From positions 29,775,732-29,839,731 of the forward strand of contig OX457053.1 in the NCBI GenBank assembly GCA_949752735.1: DNA of 64,000 nt. The letters run 5' to 3'. Each line of letters starts with the position of its first letter. The stretch's first letter is position 1. Source of the DNA: Lumbricus terrestris. Its lineage: Eukaryota; Annelida; Clitellata; Crassiclitellata; Lumbricidae. The notes under the pieces are model-generated. The model was not told the DNA's origin. It did no database searches and saw only the letters and a list, made by a program, of their open reading frames with translations. Made by a program: the position numbers and the translations under genes. This document shows, piece after piece, positions 49,901 through 58,845 of the stretch.

Positions 49901-52642
49901 AATGAAATGTGTTGATGAATTGGTTACCCACCAGTCGTCGGGCACGCTTAGCCTCCTGCAGAATGTCGGGGACAAGGAACCCCCAGATTCCCTCCGTCTC
50001 ACGAATTCCATTCTGGCACAGACCGCTGGCGAACAGCTGCAACGTATATACCCAGTACAACGTTTTAGATATGCAATAACATATCTTATTATCTTACTCA
50101 TTGAAACAGCATGGAACTTTAACATTGTTCATCAATATGCTAAAAACCTTAATGAAGTTGAGCTATTGGTCTCCAAACTTTGTATCTCTGTTATCAGCAA
50201 CCAGCGGAACAAACACAGGGGGTGGGACATTGCAAAATGCAAACTTAAATTTTCATTGCCACCATAATACACATGCAAATTTTTCTAGCTAGCTGGTGAA
50301 CCAGTCAAAGATATTTCTGGGCAACACAACAAATGATAATGGTTACACCTGTTTGTACTAACACTGATCCGAATATTCGCATCGGGGCTGAATAACGGGT
50401 CAAATAGTGGTCACATGACATCTGTTTCTGTATATGCGGTTGCTATAGCGAGTGGACTGAACTCTCTCATTAACATCGTATAACATCAGGAAATTGCTTC
50501 TGAGTGACATTAACATCGTATAACATCAGGAAATTGCTTCTGAGTGACTAAATACAGCTGGCCCATCATTGAGGATGTTGGGATTCACCGTCTGGCCGTT
50601 TGACGGGCGCTGACCTTTTAGCAGGTCTTCTCGCCAACGCTGCTGTACTTTCATAACTATCTGCATCACTACTTGCACCATCAAAATCGCTACTTTCACT
50701 ACATCACTGCCAGAAGACTACAGCAACAATTTTACTACCTCTTCTTCGCTCTTTTAACTCGACATCGTATCTAAACACCGTACCATCAACTTCGAATATG
50801 CAATAAACGCAACACTTTTGTCAGCATAGAACAATTTGACAAGAAGAAAATGCATAGAATAATATGCAGACTGCAGCAAATAATTTTTCTCTTATATCTG
50901 CATTCAATAGGTGTCAAAATTCAAATACTAAGCACGCCCCATCAAGCTAACGCGATGCAAGACAATGCAGGTTTATATACATTCTCGGACGTATGCTGTG
51001 TCACAAGGCAGCGTGGCTGCCAAAGCCATGACATACGGCATAGGGGACAGAAATGGTTAACTGGAAGAGTGAAGAAATCTGTATTAAAAGAGCAAAAAAT
51101 GGTAAATCTGAGCCATACCGCACAGAAATAGTGAATCGTAACACCATCCAAAGACCGTATATCACCAAAACGCTCCCTGTCCTCGACCGACGTTCTACAC
51201 AGAACGCAGGCGCCCTCTGCAACAACATACAACCATTAATTACACCTTTAATCACCAATGCACCATACAACCATTAATTACACCTTAAATCACCAATTCA
51301 TCATACAACCATTAATTACACCTTTAAGCACCATACAACCATTAATTACACCTTTAATCACCAAATCACCATACAACCATTAATTACACCTTTAATCACC
51401 TTTTATCCTCTGCAACTGCTGTCACCTTTATATATATATATATATATGACACTAATAACTGGACCAAGTGCTGCTGGTCTCAGCTTTATGGTGTTATCTC
51501 CTTGGCCTCATAGTGGAATCTCAGGTGGTGACATAAATCCCTCAACCAGGCAAAATGAAGTAACACCAGTAGAGAAAATGTGTGTATGATGTACATGTAC
51601 ACCACGGTTATTACTACCTCCAACCAGGGTGCTCTAGAGACAGCGGCAATAGGGAACTTCCTTCCCCCTCTTTTTTTCATCCATATAATGCTGCATTAGA
51701 AACAAACTTCTGTGCAAATCAAGTCTTTCTGATTCCCACCAAAGATTACATCAGACTTCAAAATTTTGTGATTTTCAGCATTGATAATTATTGGTACTTA
51801 TGTTTGTTAAAGCGATTTACACATGTGAACAAACTAACACAAACTAAAAAAGTGAATCACTACTGTTCACCTTTGCATAATGCAATTCTGGTCCCAGTAG
51901 ATTGACTAAAGGTATAAATTCCAACAAGTGGTTGAAATTAAAGAAGCTTTCAGAGCATTGTGGTGTGAACATTCACGGGGACGAGTCATTTGAAGTTAAT
52001 CCGACTAGATATATCATCTGGAGTGACAGGATTTGATCTTTACAACAGGACACTTTCTTTCTATCATGTAGCATAAAAATGCTAATATCTAGCATTTGTA
52101 AAGTTCAAGGTCATACTTGAGGATTCCAAGCTCAGTGTGCTCTCCATAAATAAATGAGTCTTAGAAAATAAAACCAAAACCTGTTTAATAAATTATCAAA
52201 ATGCAACACATAAAAGTACATCAAAAGCTCTTTAATTTATGGATCTTAGTTCTAAAATAAAATAAAAACTTGTTTAATAAATTTTCAAAATGCAACACAT
52301 ACAGTCATACATGTACATAAAAAAGCTCTTTAAATGGATCATAGAAAATAAAAACCTACAGGTTTAATTTATGTTCAAAATGCCAACACATACAGCAAAA
52401 GCTCTAAATGGATTTTAGACAATACAATTAAAACCTGTTTAATAAATTTTAAAAATGCTGGCACATACATCAAAAACTCTTTAAATAAATCTAAGAAAAT
52501 AAAATTAAAAACTGTTTAGGGCTAAATAAATTTTCAAAACTCGAACGCATACATCTAGAGCTCTTTACTTCAGCTCTAGATATATTCAACTAGTTAAAGT
52601 GAACCAACCTGGCAATGGTTCGGAAAGCTTGGCTTTTCTCAT
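40466..52642 (-). CDS. phf7/g2e3-like: PHF7/G2E3-like PHD-RING-PHD protein, nine coding exons
   Basis: Likely nuclear zinc-finger protein of the PHF7/G2E3 family; PHF7 and G2E3 are ubiquitin ligases in vertebrates, but activity here is inferred only. Exons (52609-52642, 51119-51216, 49932-50036, 48480-48604, 47245-47425, 44810-44916, 44403-44519, 42696-42817, 40466-40989) join in phase to about 470 residues. Extended PHD: C15/C18 (GACVLC), HYFC near 40-43, then CAFCKKDG and FHFPCG, closing at YCEKH (123-127). Central RING/PHD-like: CAIC (149-152), HRECVQ (176-181), CPLCNN (194-199). C-terminal PHD: CDCCGSQGTH (263-272), C275, C287, C290. A basic, Ser-rich tail (RPRKRQLSFSPRS) follows. There is no HECT domain, so the architecture is nearer PHF7 than G2E3. 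The C-terminus is uncertain. Confidence 0.93.
41050..42310. other. PHF7-like intron with LINE-like 3' end and AT-rich sequence
   Basis: 41385-41530 reads ACTTTGTTTATTGCACACAC followed by TCAGGAAAAGCTAACAGCTT, resembling an inverted LINE 3' end like 26271-26455. An (AAT)n-rich patch lies at about 41600-41690. No exon recognised. Confidence 0.4.
42315..42535 (+). mobile_element. tRNA-derived SINE, family 1
   Basis: Head GGGACGTGGCGGTGG, degenerate B box GGTTCAAATCCACC, body GCTTCGGCGTGAAACTCC, tail AAGAGCGCTTGTGAGCAG. In the PHF7-like intron, antisense to the gene. Confidence 0.85.
42696..42817 (-). CDS. phf7/g2e3-like: PHF7-like exon 8, C-terminal PHD
   Basis: 122 nt: CWEIMLCDCCGSQGTHLFCS then DDWMCASCSTVLSK, matching the WE...CCGSxGTHxxC PHD of PHF7/G2E3. 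Acceptor TTGTTACAG, donor GTAAGG. Confidence 0.96.
42885..43158 (-). mobile_element. tRNA-derived SINE, family 2, full length
   Basis: On the minus strand a tRNA-like head GGGGGCCCGGTAGAGTAATG with A box-like TGGATAACATGCTGG and B box-like GTGAGTTCGAGCCCC leads to the tail TGTAACCGGTTGCAGTCTG / CAACCGGATTGTTGATG. Unrelated to family 1 in body and tail. PHF7-like intron. Confidence 0.78.
43976..44410. repeat. 28-bp minisatellite made of a splice donor
   Basis: CACCTGTCC starts at 44036 and recurs every 28 bp to 44400: 14 units, the last being the true exon-intron junction of the PHF7-like gene. Two or three decayed units extend to about 43976. On the sense strand each unit reads GGACAG|GTGAGTGTGGC, with TTAG/TCAG and GTC/GCC variants between units. 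No unique spacers, so not a CRISPR array. Confidence 0.97.
44403..44519 (-). CDS. phf7/g2e3-like: PHF7-like exon 7, donor repeated downstream
   Basis: 117 nt: DASWEREDNAFGELLERHCA, CDVPKCHSEISRDYNELD. Acceptor GATTGAAG, donor GACAG|GTGAGT. The last bases of the exon and first bases of the intron form the first unit of the 28-bp array at 43976-44410. Confidence 0.96.
44810..44916 (-). CDS. phf7/g2e3-like: PHF7-like exon 6, RING end
   Basis: 107 nt: RHALSSGLHFFKCPLCNNKE and MLNFGIYIPD, matching the FFRCxxCNN...MGIHIPE stretch of the family. Acceptor TGTTTCAG, donor GTAAGG, phase 2. Confidence 0.96.
45231..46007. mobile_element. PIF/Harbinger-like MITE, 3-bp TTA TSD
   Basis: Inverted ends GGCCAAAAAAAAATAATG and CATTATTTTTTTTTGGCC, flanked by TTA on both sides. 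The subterminal block GTTTCCGGTAAC/GTTAGCGGAAAC appears again near 45780. A GG-start TIR with a TTA target duplication fits PIF/Harbinger; no transposase present. PHF7-like intron. Confidence 0.8.
46027..46085 (+). mobile_element. SINE/LINE 3' tail fragment
   Basis: GAGAGTGCTTCTGAGCAG, then ACCTTGAAGGTGCGCTATAT and an (AAT)n tail. Headless. Confidence 0.65.
46365..46570 (+). repeat. LINE-like 3' repeat with (TCTTA)n end, copy 2
   Basis: Matches 33405-33605 through CACCAAAATGCGGATAGCAA and ends in CTTGTCTTATCTTATCTTA. Confidence 0.65.
46928..47227. mobile_element. hAT-type MITE, CAG(T/A)GGTTCCCAACC family
   Basis: Ends CAGAGGTTCCCAACC and GGTGGGAACCGCTG; flanks ACCTAGAC and ATTTAGAC match at six of eight. 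Ends about 17 bp before the low edge of the PHF7-like exon at 47245, so it sits right beside that splice donor. Confidence 0.78.
47245..47425 (-). CDS. phf7/g2e3-like: PHF7-like exon 5, PHD end and RING start
   Basis: 181 nt: SSYCEKHR closes the extended PHD; a lysine-rich linker (KQKKRKLSAAKQ) precedes CAICLCDVEPSPSNN and APCCQNSFLHRECVQ. Acceptor GCATTCAG, donor GTATGT. Confidence 0.95.
47589..47808 (+). mobile_element. tRNA-derived SINE, family 1
   Basis: Well preserved: GTGGGGCGCGGTGGTGTAGT head, B box GGTTCAAATCCACCTC, GCTTCGGCGTGAAACTCC body, GGGAGCGCTTCTAAGTAT tail. PHF7-like intron. Confidence 0.9.
48480..48604 (-). CDS. phf7/g2e3-like: PHF7-like exon 4, extended PHD
   Basis: 125 nt: SCAFCKKDGASVGC, RTAFHFPCGTENNVLSQYFG, SF. 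Canonical CxxCxKxGAxxGC...FHxPCG pattern. Acceptor CCACAG, donor GTGAGT, ends in phase 2. Confidence 0.96.
48808..49125. mobile_element. hAT-type MITE with perfect 8-bp TSD
   Basis: Ends CAGCAGTTCCCAACC and GGTTGGGAACCACTG; both flanks read GTATAGAT. Interior GTGACCCGCCTGG and ATTTGTACGTTAATAAATCG. PHF7-like intron. Confidence 0.9.
49200..49527. mobile_element. hAT-type MITE, neighbour of the same family
   Basis: Ends CAGTGGTTCCCAACC and GGTTGGGAACCACTG; flanks ACCTAATG and ACTTAACG match at six of eight. Only about 75 bp from the 48808 copy but with a different target site, so a separate insertion. Confidence 0.85.
49550..49895 (+). mobile_element. CR1/L2-like non-LTR retrotransposon 3' end
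   Basis: An open frame reads FARTSTMQNRDFSVVGPSTW then SQTLLSHLKTISFGRA and stop at 49846. The FSV.GP..WN...LK...F pattern is the ORF2 C-terminus of CR1/L2/Jockey-type elements. The 3'UTR AGTTGGGAGCACCTCTGAAT matches the tail of family 1 SINEs. PHF7-like intron. Confidence 0.72.
49932..50036 (-). CDS. phf7/g2e3-like: PHF7-like exon 3, extended PHD
   Basis: 35 codons, LFASGLCQNGIRETEGIWGF and VPDILQEAKRARRL, strongly matching the SSGLWQRG...GIYGFL segment of PHF7/G2E3. Acceptor ACGTTGCAG. Donor GTGGGT is required by phase although GTAACC lies 4 bp on. Confidence 0.95.
50468..50547. repeat. Perfect 40-bp tandem duplication
   Basis: Two identical copies starting CATTAACATCGTATAACATC and ending TTGCTTCTGAGTGA, in a PHF7-like intron. 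Confidence 0.92.
51119..51216 (-). CDS. phf7/g2e3-like: PHF7-like exon 2, start of extended PHD
   Basis: 98 nt encoding GACVLCRTSVEDRERFGD and DGVTIHYFCA, the first zinc ligands of the extended PHD. Acceptor GTTGTTGCAG, donor GTATGG. The acceptor tract lies against the tandem repeat at 51225-51405. Confidence 0.92.
51225..51405. repeat. Tandem repeat against a PHF7-like acceptor
   Basis: About five units of CATACAACCATTAATTACAC + CTTTAATCACC (30-45 bp with variable spacers). Begins about 8 bp upstream of the acceptor of the exon at 51119-51216 and supplies its branch/pyrimidine region. Confidence 0.88.
52140..52570. repeat. ~90-bp tandem repeat in PHF7-like intron 1
   Basis: Four to five diverged units around TTTAATAAATTTTCAAAATG and ACACATACA...AAGCTCTTTAAATGGAT. 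Confidence 0.8.
52609..52642 (-). CDS. phf7/g2e3-like: PHF7-like exon 1 (start codon)
   Basis: Encodes MRKAKLSEPLP plus one base. The start is chosen because the ATG lies two bases after a good acceptor (GCTACAG), so a 5'UTR exon precedes it. Its phase-1 donor GTTGGT joins correctly to the next exon, giving PLPEGACVLC. Confidence 0.75.
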
Positions 52643-52644
52643 GA

Positions 52645-53775
52645 CTGTAGCAAAACCTATAAACAATAGATGCAATACAGTCAGATGTTGGTTCTAAGGT
52701 AAACGCAAGTTATCACACAACTTGATGATCATAATATCATTGGTCTATTCTATCCAGAAGAGACGCAAAATTCTTCTGGTATAAAAATGAGAAAGAAAGT
52801 CTTTAGAAGGCGAATGGCTTCATTTGTGTACATGAAAGTAACAAAGACAGTACTAAGGACAGAAGCATGACAATTAATATAACCTGCAAATGCGCTTTGC
52901 CCCTTTTTCATTCATTCAAGAATTTATATAGCGCTTCTTCAAGAGGACTACTCAGAAGCGCTCCTGACTCTAGCACTCTTGCTCATAGCGTACACCAATA
53001 GGAGTAATTTTCTACCAAGTGTTTCTACCAGCAGATGCCAAACATCTACATAATACAGGTTTCTGAAGACCTTTCCACAACAGTGGAAGCTACCAAACAA
53101 AAAAAAGACTATAATCTATATATTTTCATCTGCAGGTGCTGCAGAGATTGCAAGCCAGCGAACTACACTGTCGTGCCCCACAAAAACATTAAATTTTTCA
53201 GTGATTTCCCATAACATTCACACTTACAACGTCAGCACTTAAGAGGGTGTGTGCATTCAAAAATCTCGGCCAGGAGATGACAAGTTAAGAGCTACAGTGC
53301 TCCATTTGCTCCTCTTACCCACCGAGTTGAATGTGGTCTTCCACTTCCCAATTCTTGTTAATATTACACTTACTCATACAGGTCTGAGCACAACAAGAGT
53401 GATAAAGGCAAAGACAGTGTGCTGTGGACCTTCACTTGTTCCTCTTTCCTACGATACATAAATATCATGTACAGAACATCTCCAGAATTTCTCAGCACAA
53501 AAAAATCCGTGCAGGGAGAAAGAACAGCTTATGAACTGGTGCTGCTGATGTCAAATCAAACCAAATGCACATGAGCAATTGATCAGGGATATTTGGTCTG
53601 CTTCGGTAGAGTCAGAGCCAAGGACACCAACCAAGAAGACTGCATCCGTGCATTATGTAACGGTCGAACGCATTGCTGATGATGGACGGATGTGAAATGG
53701 ATGGACGGATATGCGAAATTCAGCTAAATGATGTGATGACAGTTGATGCCAAACGCTGACTGAAAAAATGGAGTA
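52645..53775. other. 5' flank of the PHF7-like gene
   Basis: A noncoding first exon is expected here because the start-codon exon opens with an acceptor, but it could not be located. 52912-52985 is an inverted SINE tail (TATAGCGCTTCTTC). No clear core promoter motif. Confidence 0.35.
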
Positions 53776-53930
53776 TAACTGCAGTATCGGGGACCGCGAG
53801 TGTCGGTTAGGGTCAGGTTAGGCGTCGTAAGGGCCGGTAAGGCGTCGTGGGGGTCGGTCAGGGTTAGTGTCGTCCAAAGATACTGCATATGCTTCAGTCC
53901 TCGATCCTGCAATTACGCCAAAGATGGACG
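53776..53930. mobile_element. Short relative of the telomere-like MITE
   Basis: Contains GTCGGTTAGGGTCAGGTTAG and GGTCGGTCAGGGTTAGTGTC and ends GATCCTGCAATTACGCC, like 20318-20602, but with only one to two internal units. Confidence 0.6.
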
Positions 53931-54386
53931 ACAAAAGTCACATAGCATAAAGCAAACAAATTGCAAAATACTGAGCCATACATTGTCAATAAAATTTACG
54001 GAACCTTCGCTAAAAAACCGCAGTATTTATTTTCATAACCTCCATAAATAACATCTCCGATTTCGGCTGATGTCAAAGAGTGGTAGCCGTGGTATGTAAT
54101 GGTCGTGATGTAAAGGTCTTCAACGCTGAAATTTCGGCGCTAAAAGAACGGACATCCTGTCTTTGACGTAGGCCTACTGCCACACCAATTCACTTTAACA
54201 GATTGCCATTATTCGCAAATGTGTATTTCAACGACTAATCGATTAACCAACTAATTTACATACTTAAACATCAATTTAAAAACGAATTGACATAATTAAT
54301 ATCAAATAAGTTGAAATAACAAGCTTTACCCTTTCAAAACGATTTAAACCAAGCGCCACCTATTGACAAATGACAACCTGCTTCTG

Positions 54387-55075
54387 CAGGGTTGCCAGAT
54401 TTCGGAAACGATATGTCGCGAGATCACGTTAAAAGTCGCCCAAAAGTCGCGAGATGAACTGTAATTCACTTCAGGCTGGCAGAACGCAGCATACATGATT
54501 GTAACTAATTTTACAAATGTTTATGTAGCCTATGCGTTCAGTTTATATAAGCAACCTAAATAAATATTTGGTTTGAATTAATATTAACTGAATTTGTTAT
54601 TAAGTTATCCACACGACATATGAAAAGTAGCTAATAAATGTCACAAATGTGGGTCGCGCTGGTGTAGGGGTGCATGGCGTCGTTGCCTTGAAGCCGGAAG
54701 GTTCGAGGTTCGAATCCACCTCGCCGCGTAAGGACCTTGGGCAAGTCCTTCACTCACAATTGCTCAGCGCTTCGGCATGAAACTTCGATGCAGTACGTGT
54801 CGCTCTGCATTCGGGAGCGCCTCTGAGTAGAAAGAGCTGGAAGGGGCGCTATAGCAAGCGCACATACAAACATACAAAAAGTATGAAAGTAGCCTACTGT
54901 TAATCTTCAGCAGCAGCTGCTGTTATGTCAAATTAAGAGAATTCACAATGTCGCCCTCGCGGATTTTCAAAAGGAGCCCAAACGTCGCGAGGTCGCGAGG
55001 ACGAAATTTGTAGTCGCACACTTTGAAAATGGGCCCAACTCGCGCTTTTCGTGATGGCTTGGCATTGTCAACCTG
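54387..55075. mobile_element. hAT-type element (CAGGGTTGCCAGA end) with nested SINE
   Basis: Left end CAGGGTTGCCAGATTTCGG, right end GGCATTGTCAACCTG (diverged); flanks TGCTTCTG and TGCTTCCG form an 8-bp duplication with one mismatch. Subterminal CGCGAGATCACG/GGTCGCGAGGACG blocks. A family 1 SINE is inserted at 54646-54872. Confidence 0.82.
54646..54872 (+). mobile_element. tRNA-derived SINE, family 1
   Basis: Head GTGGGTCGCGCTGGTGTAGG, perfect B box GGTTCGAATCCACC, tail GGGAGCGCCTCTGAGTAG and GGGGCGCTATAGCAAGCGCA. Confidence 0.92.
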
Positions 55076-55229
55076 TGCTTCCGTAGACGTGCTGTTTTAG
55101 TCCCAAAACAACCCGGGCAGTGCTGAAAGTGGTTTGAAAAAATAGCCGGCCGGGTCTGTTGGGGCAGCCTGGGGGTAAGAGGGCATTAGCCGACAGTGTA
55201 CTGTTTAGTCAAATGCTCAAAAGTTTAAT

Positions 55230-57450
55230 AGTTAAGTTTGAAGTGATGTCACAATAGAGCTAGTTCATAATATATTATCAAACTCAACTTTTTAATAGTA
55301 AATGGGTAACATAATCGAGGCGACGTCCCAGTCGGTCTAGTTTTGTATTCTCAAAACGTACTTCTGTAATATGCCCACGTAGGCCTATATCTAAATCATA
55401 GTCGAAGTGACGTCACAATATACCTAGTGTTATGTTCTCGGAATGAACTTCTATGATAGTAATCGAAGTGACGTCACAATTAATATACCTTGTGTTATGT
55501 TCTCGGAATGAACTTCTATGATAGTAATTGAAGTGACGTCACAATAGACCTAGTTCATATATTCTCAAAATGAACTTCTATAATAATAGAACAGTTCTAC
55601 TAGAACTGACAACTGTAACATAATTGAAGTGACGTTACAATAGGCCTATAGTAAATTCTCAAAATGGACATCCACAACAGTTGATTTGTATCATAATCAA
55701 AGTGACGACAAAATTATAGGGCTAGTTTTATATTCTCAAAATGAGCTCAATATAATATTGTAGATCTGTATCATAATCGAAGTGACGTCACAATAAACCT
55801 ATTCATATATTCTCGAAATGAGCATTATATAAAATTATATACAGTAGATCTGTATCATAATCGAAGTGACGTCACAATAGGCCTATTCATATATTCTCAA
55901 AATGAACATTACATATACAGATAATTATATACAGTAGATCTGTATCATAATCGAAGTGACGTCACAATAGGCCTATTCATATATTCTCAAAATGAACACT
56001 GCATATACAGATAATTATATACAGTAGATCTGTATCATAATCGAAGTGACGTCACAATAGGCCTATTCATATATTCTCAAAATGAACATTATAGATAATC
56101 ATATATAGAAGATATGTATCACAATAGAAGCTATGTAACAATAGGCATATAGTTCATAGATATTCTCAAAATGAACTTCTTCTATATATAGGCTACATGG
56201 CGTCTCATTTCGTAGGCCTATAATAGCTTCAGGTAGGCCTACTGACTGTTGCTCCCACTGTACATGCAAAAATTAAGTTTTGTTGACCACGGCCATTGTG
56301 AGAATTGTAAGGGTTAGGTCTTGATTCACGTGGACTTCGGGTGTGCAGGGAAGACTTTACACGGGTCCTAATAAATATTAGGGGGTTGAACCCCCACCAC
56401 GAACTCCGGGAATTCTCACCCTGACCACAGCGATGTCACGGAGGGAGGGAGGGTGGGAGGGGGATTGGGAGGGATGGAAGGAGGGTGGGAGGGATGGTGG
56501 GCAAACAAACAGAGAATGCATGCGACCCCTCATATCTTATCCTCCACCTTCCAATTCTCGACCAAGAGGCATCCCCTTTAACAGCTACTCTATGTGCACC
56601 CTTCAAGATTTCCACCCTGCAGAGGCGCTCCCGACTACAGCGCGGTCACTAAAACGGAATTTTTCACTGAAGCGGATGAGCAAACTTTGAATGAAGGATT
56701 TCCTCAAAGTCCCTGTATACATGGCTGCTGGTGATAGATTCGAACCCACAACCTTCCAGCTCCATTCACGGAGCACACCCCTTTACCACCGCAATGCATA
56801 CCGCAATGCATGCCGAAAGTGGCTTGAAAAACCACCGGGTCTGTTTTGGGTCAACCAAGCAGACTACACCGGCTAAATCTCCATAGTATTGACTAAGCAC
56901 TGCTAGCCAATCGATGTGACGTCACAATAGGCCTAATATCAAATTCCCAAAATGAACTTATAGATCTCTATCATAATCGAAGTGACGTCACAATAGGCCT
57001 ACTTTGTATTCTCGAAAGAAACTTCTGTTATTAGATTTATAAAAAAAACTTGACTTGACTTGATATCGTTAAATTGAAGTGACGTCACAATAGGCCTAGT
57101 GTCATATTCTCAAAATGAACTTACATAATATCATTATCTGTATCATTATCGAGGTGACGTCAAAATAATAATGCCTGTTTTCATATTCTCAAAATAAACT
57201 TACCTAACAGAATATCTATATCGTAATCAAAGTCATGTTAACGACATTCTTTATATCGTAAAACAGCGCTACTGTCTTCTGAACCAGCCGAGACATCATG
57301 ATCCGAGTCTACATATCTCGAGGCATATTTCAAGCGATTGCTGTTTCAGGAGCCATACATGTATGCACTATGCACTACATTCACTTGCTGGATTTCTGAC
57401 GGCATATGTAGATCTCTATCATAATCGAAGTGACGTCACAATAGGCCTAC
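55230..57450 (+). repeat. ~90-bp tandem array with TGACGTCA octamers, direct half
   Basis: Units of AATCGAAGTGACGTCACAAT + AGGCCTATTCATATATTCTC + AAAATGAAC with 60-120 bp spacing (about 90 bp in the best units, 55863-56041). Twelve units keep the intact palindrome TGACGTCA; others carry single-base changes. Interrupted at 56270-56890 by G-rich and SINE sequence. Confidence 0.9.
56588..56790 (-). mobile_element. tRNA-derived SINE, family 1
   Basis: Inverted copy: tail CAGAGGCGCTCCCGACTACAG, B box complement AGATTCGAACCCAC, diverged head. Interrupts the TGACGTCA array. Confidence 0.75.
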
Positions 57451-57689
57451 TTTGTATTCTCTTCGCTTATGATTCTGCGCGCATCAACGCTGCTCTAGAA
57501 AAAGGCTCGTAGACAGGGCTGTACTCCAGGGCATACGCGGGTATACAGCGTATAGACCTACATGTACACACCTCCGAGAAAAAAATGACAGCGTATACAT
57601 GCACTTTTGGCCAAGATATTGGAAAAAAAACTTTAGGGGATACTTTTATGGCCCACCCTGTATATATATATATATTATACAATAAATTA

Positions 57690-58450
57690 TGTTCATTTTG
57701 AGAATACGAACTAGGTCCATTGTGACGTCACTTCGATTATGACACAGATCTACAATTATAAAAGTTCATTTTGAGAATATAATTATGAACCTGGCCTATT
57801 GTGACGTCATTCCGATTATGATACAGATCTACAATAATATAAAAGTTCATTATGAGAACCAAATACAAGGCCTATTGTGACGTCACTTTGATTATGATAC
57901 AGTTCTAGCCTACTATTAAAGTTTGAGTTCATTTTGAGAACATGAAACTAGGCCTATTGAGGCGTCATTTCGATTAGGATGATCCTAGGCTAAATCTAAT
58001 AACAGAAGTTCGTTTTGAGAATACAAAGTAAACGTATAGGCATATATTGTGACGTTACGGTACTTCGATTATGATGCAGATCTGCCATTATATATGATTA
58101 TTTTGATAATTTCATGAACTAGTCCTTATGTGACGTCACTTCTATTACGACACAGATCGGCAATTATAGTAAGTTCATTATTTTTGAGAACATATTCTGA
58201 CGTAACTTAGATTATGATAGGCCTACATATCTCCTATATCTCTATTATAAATTTTATAATAAGTTCATTTTGAAAAATTGAAACCTGCAAACCTTGCTTC
58301 ATTATTTTTGAGAACATATTCTGACGTAACTTAGATTATGATAGGCCTACATATCTCCTATATCTCTATTATAAATTTTATAATAAGTTCATTTTGAAAA
58401 ATTGAAACCTATTGAGACGTCATTTCGATTATGATCGATACAGGTCTATA
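57690..58450 (-). repeat. TGACGTCA array, inverted half
   Basis: The same unit in reverse orientation (GTTCATTTTGAGAATA ... CATTGTGACGTCACTTCGAT). Four units retain TGACGTCA; a perfect ~100-bp sub-duplication lies at about 58190-58400. Confidence 0.88.
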
Positions 58451-58754
58451 AATATAATTATATAGGTTTATTTTGAGAATATAGCGCCGCTACTGTGTAA
58501 GAGCTACTTGTCTGTTCGAGTAAATAGCTCTTCCACAGTGTGAATCTTCTAAGATATTTGCCATCTACGAGCACGGCTGTATTCTGAATTTTTGTAGGTG
58601 AGTAGCCTACCTACACGCTGCCACCGAAAAAAAACGACGACCTTTTTTAGTCATCAGATGGTTTTCCGATGATTTCTTGCCTGAAATCCGAAAATTTTCA
58701 CGGATTCTTATTCAAAAATCGCTTTCCCCCATGCGTATACCCAATTGGTCTTTG

Positions 58755-58845
58755 TGACTGCATGTGAGGTGAGTGTATACGCTGTATACCCGCGTGTATA
58801 CCCTCTTTTCAGAGGTGAGTATACGCTGTATACCCGCGTGTATAC
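58755..58845. repeat. 44-bp minisatellite, left block
   Basis: Units GTGTATACCCTCTTTTCAGA + GGTGAGTATACGCTGTATAC + CCGC. The block is split from its continuation at 62622 by insertion of TIR element copy 3. A lone inverted unit lies at about 57535-57570. Confidence 0.9.

Noticed and set aside
8046..54872. tRNA genes suggested by B-box sequences GGTTCGAATCC
   Set aside because: Each is followed by the same SINE body and tail, and no cloverleaf with a credible acceptor stem is visible; they are SINE heads.
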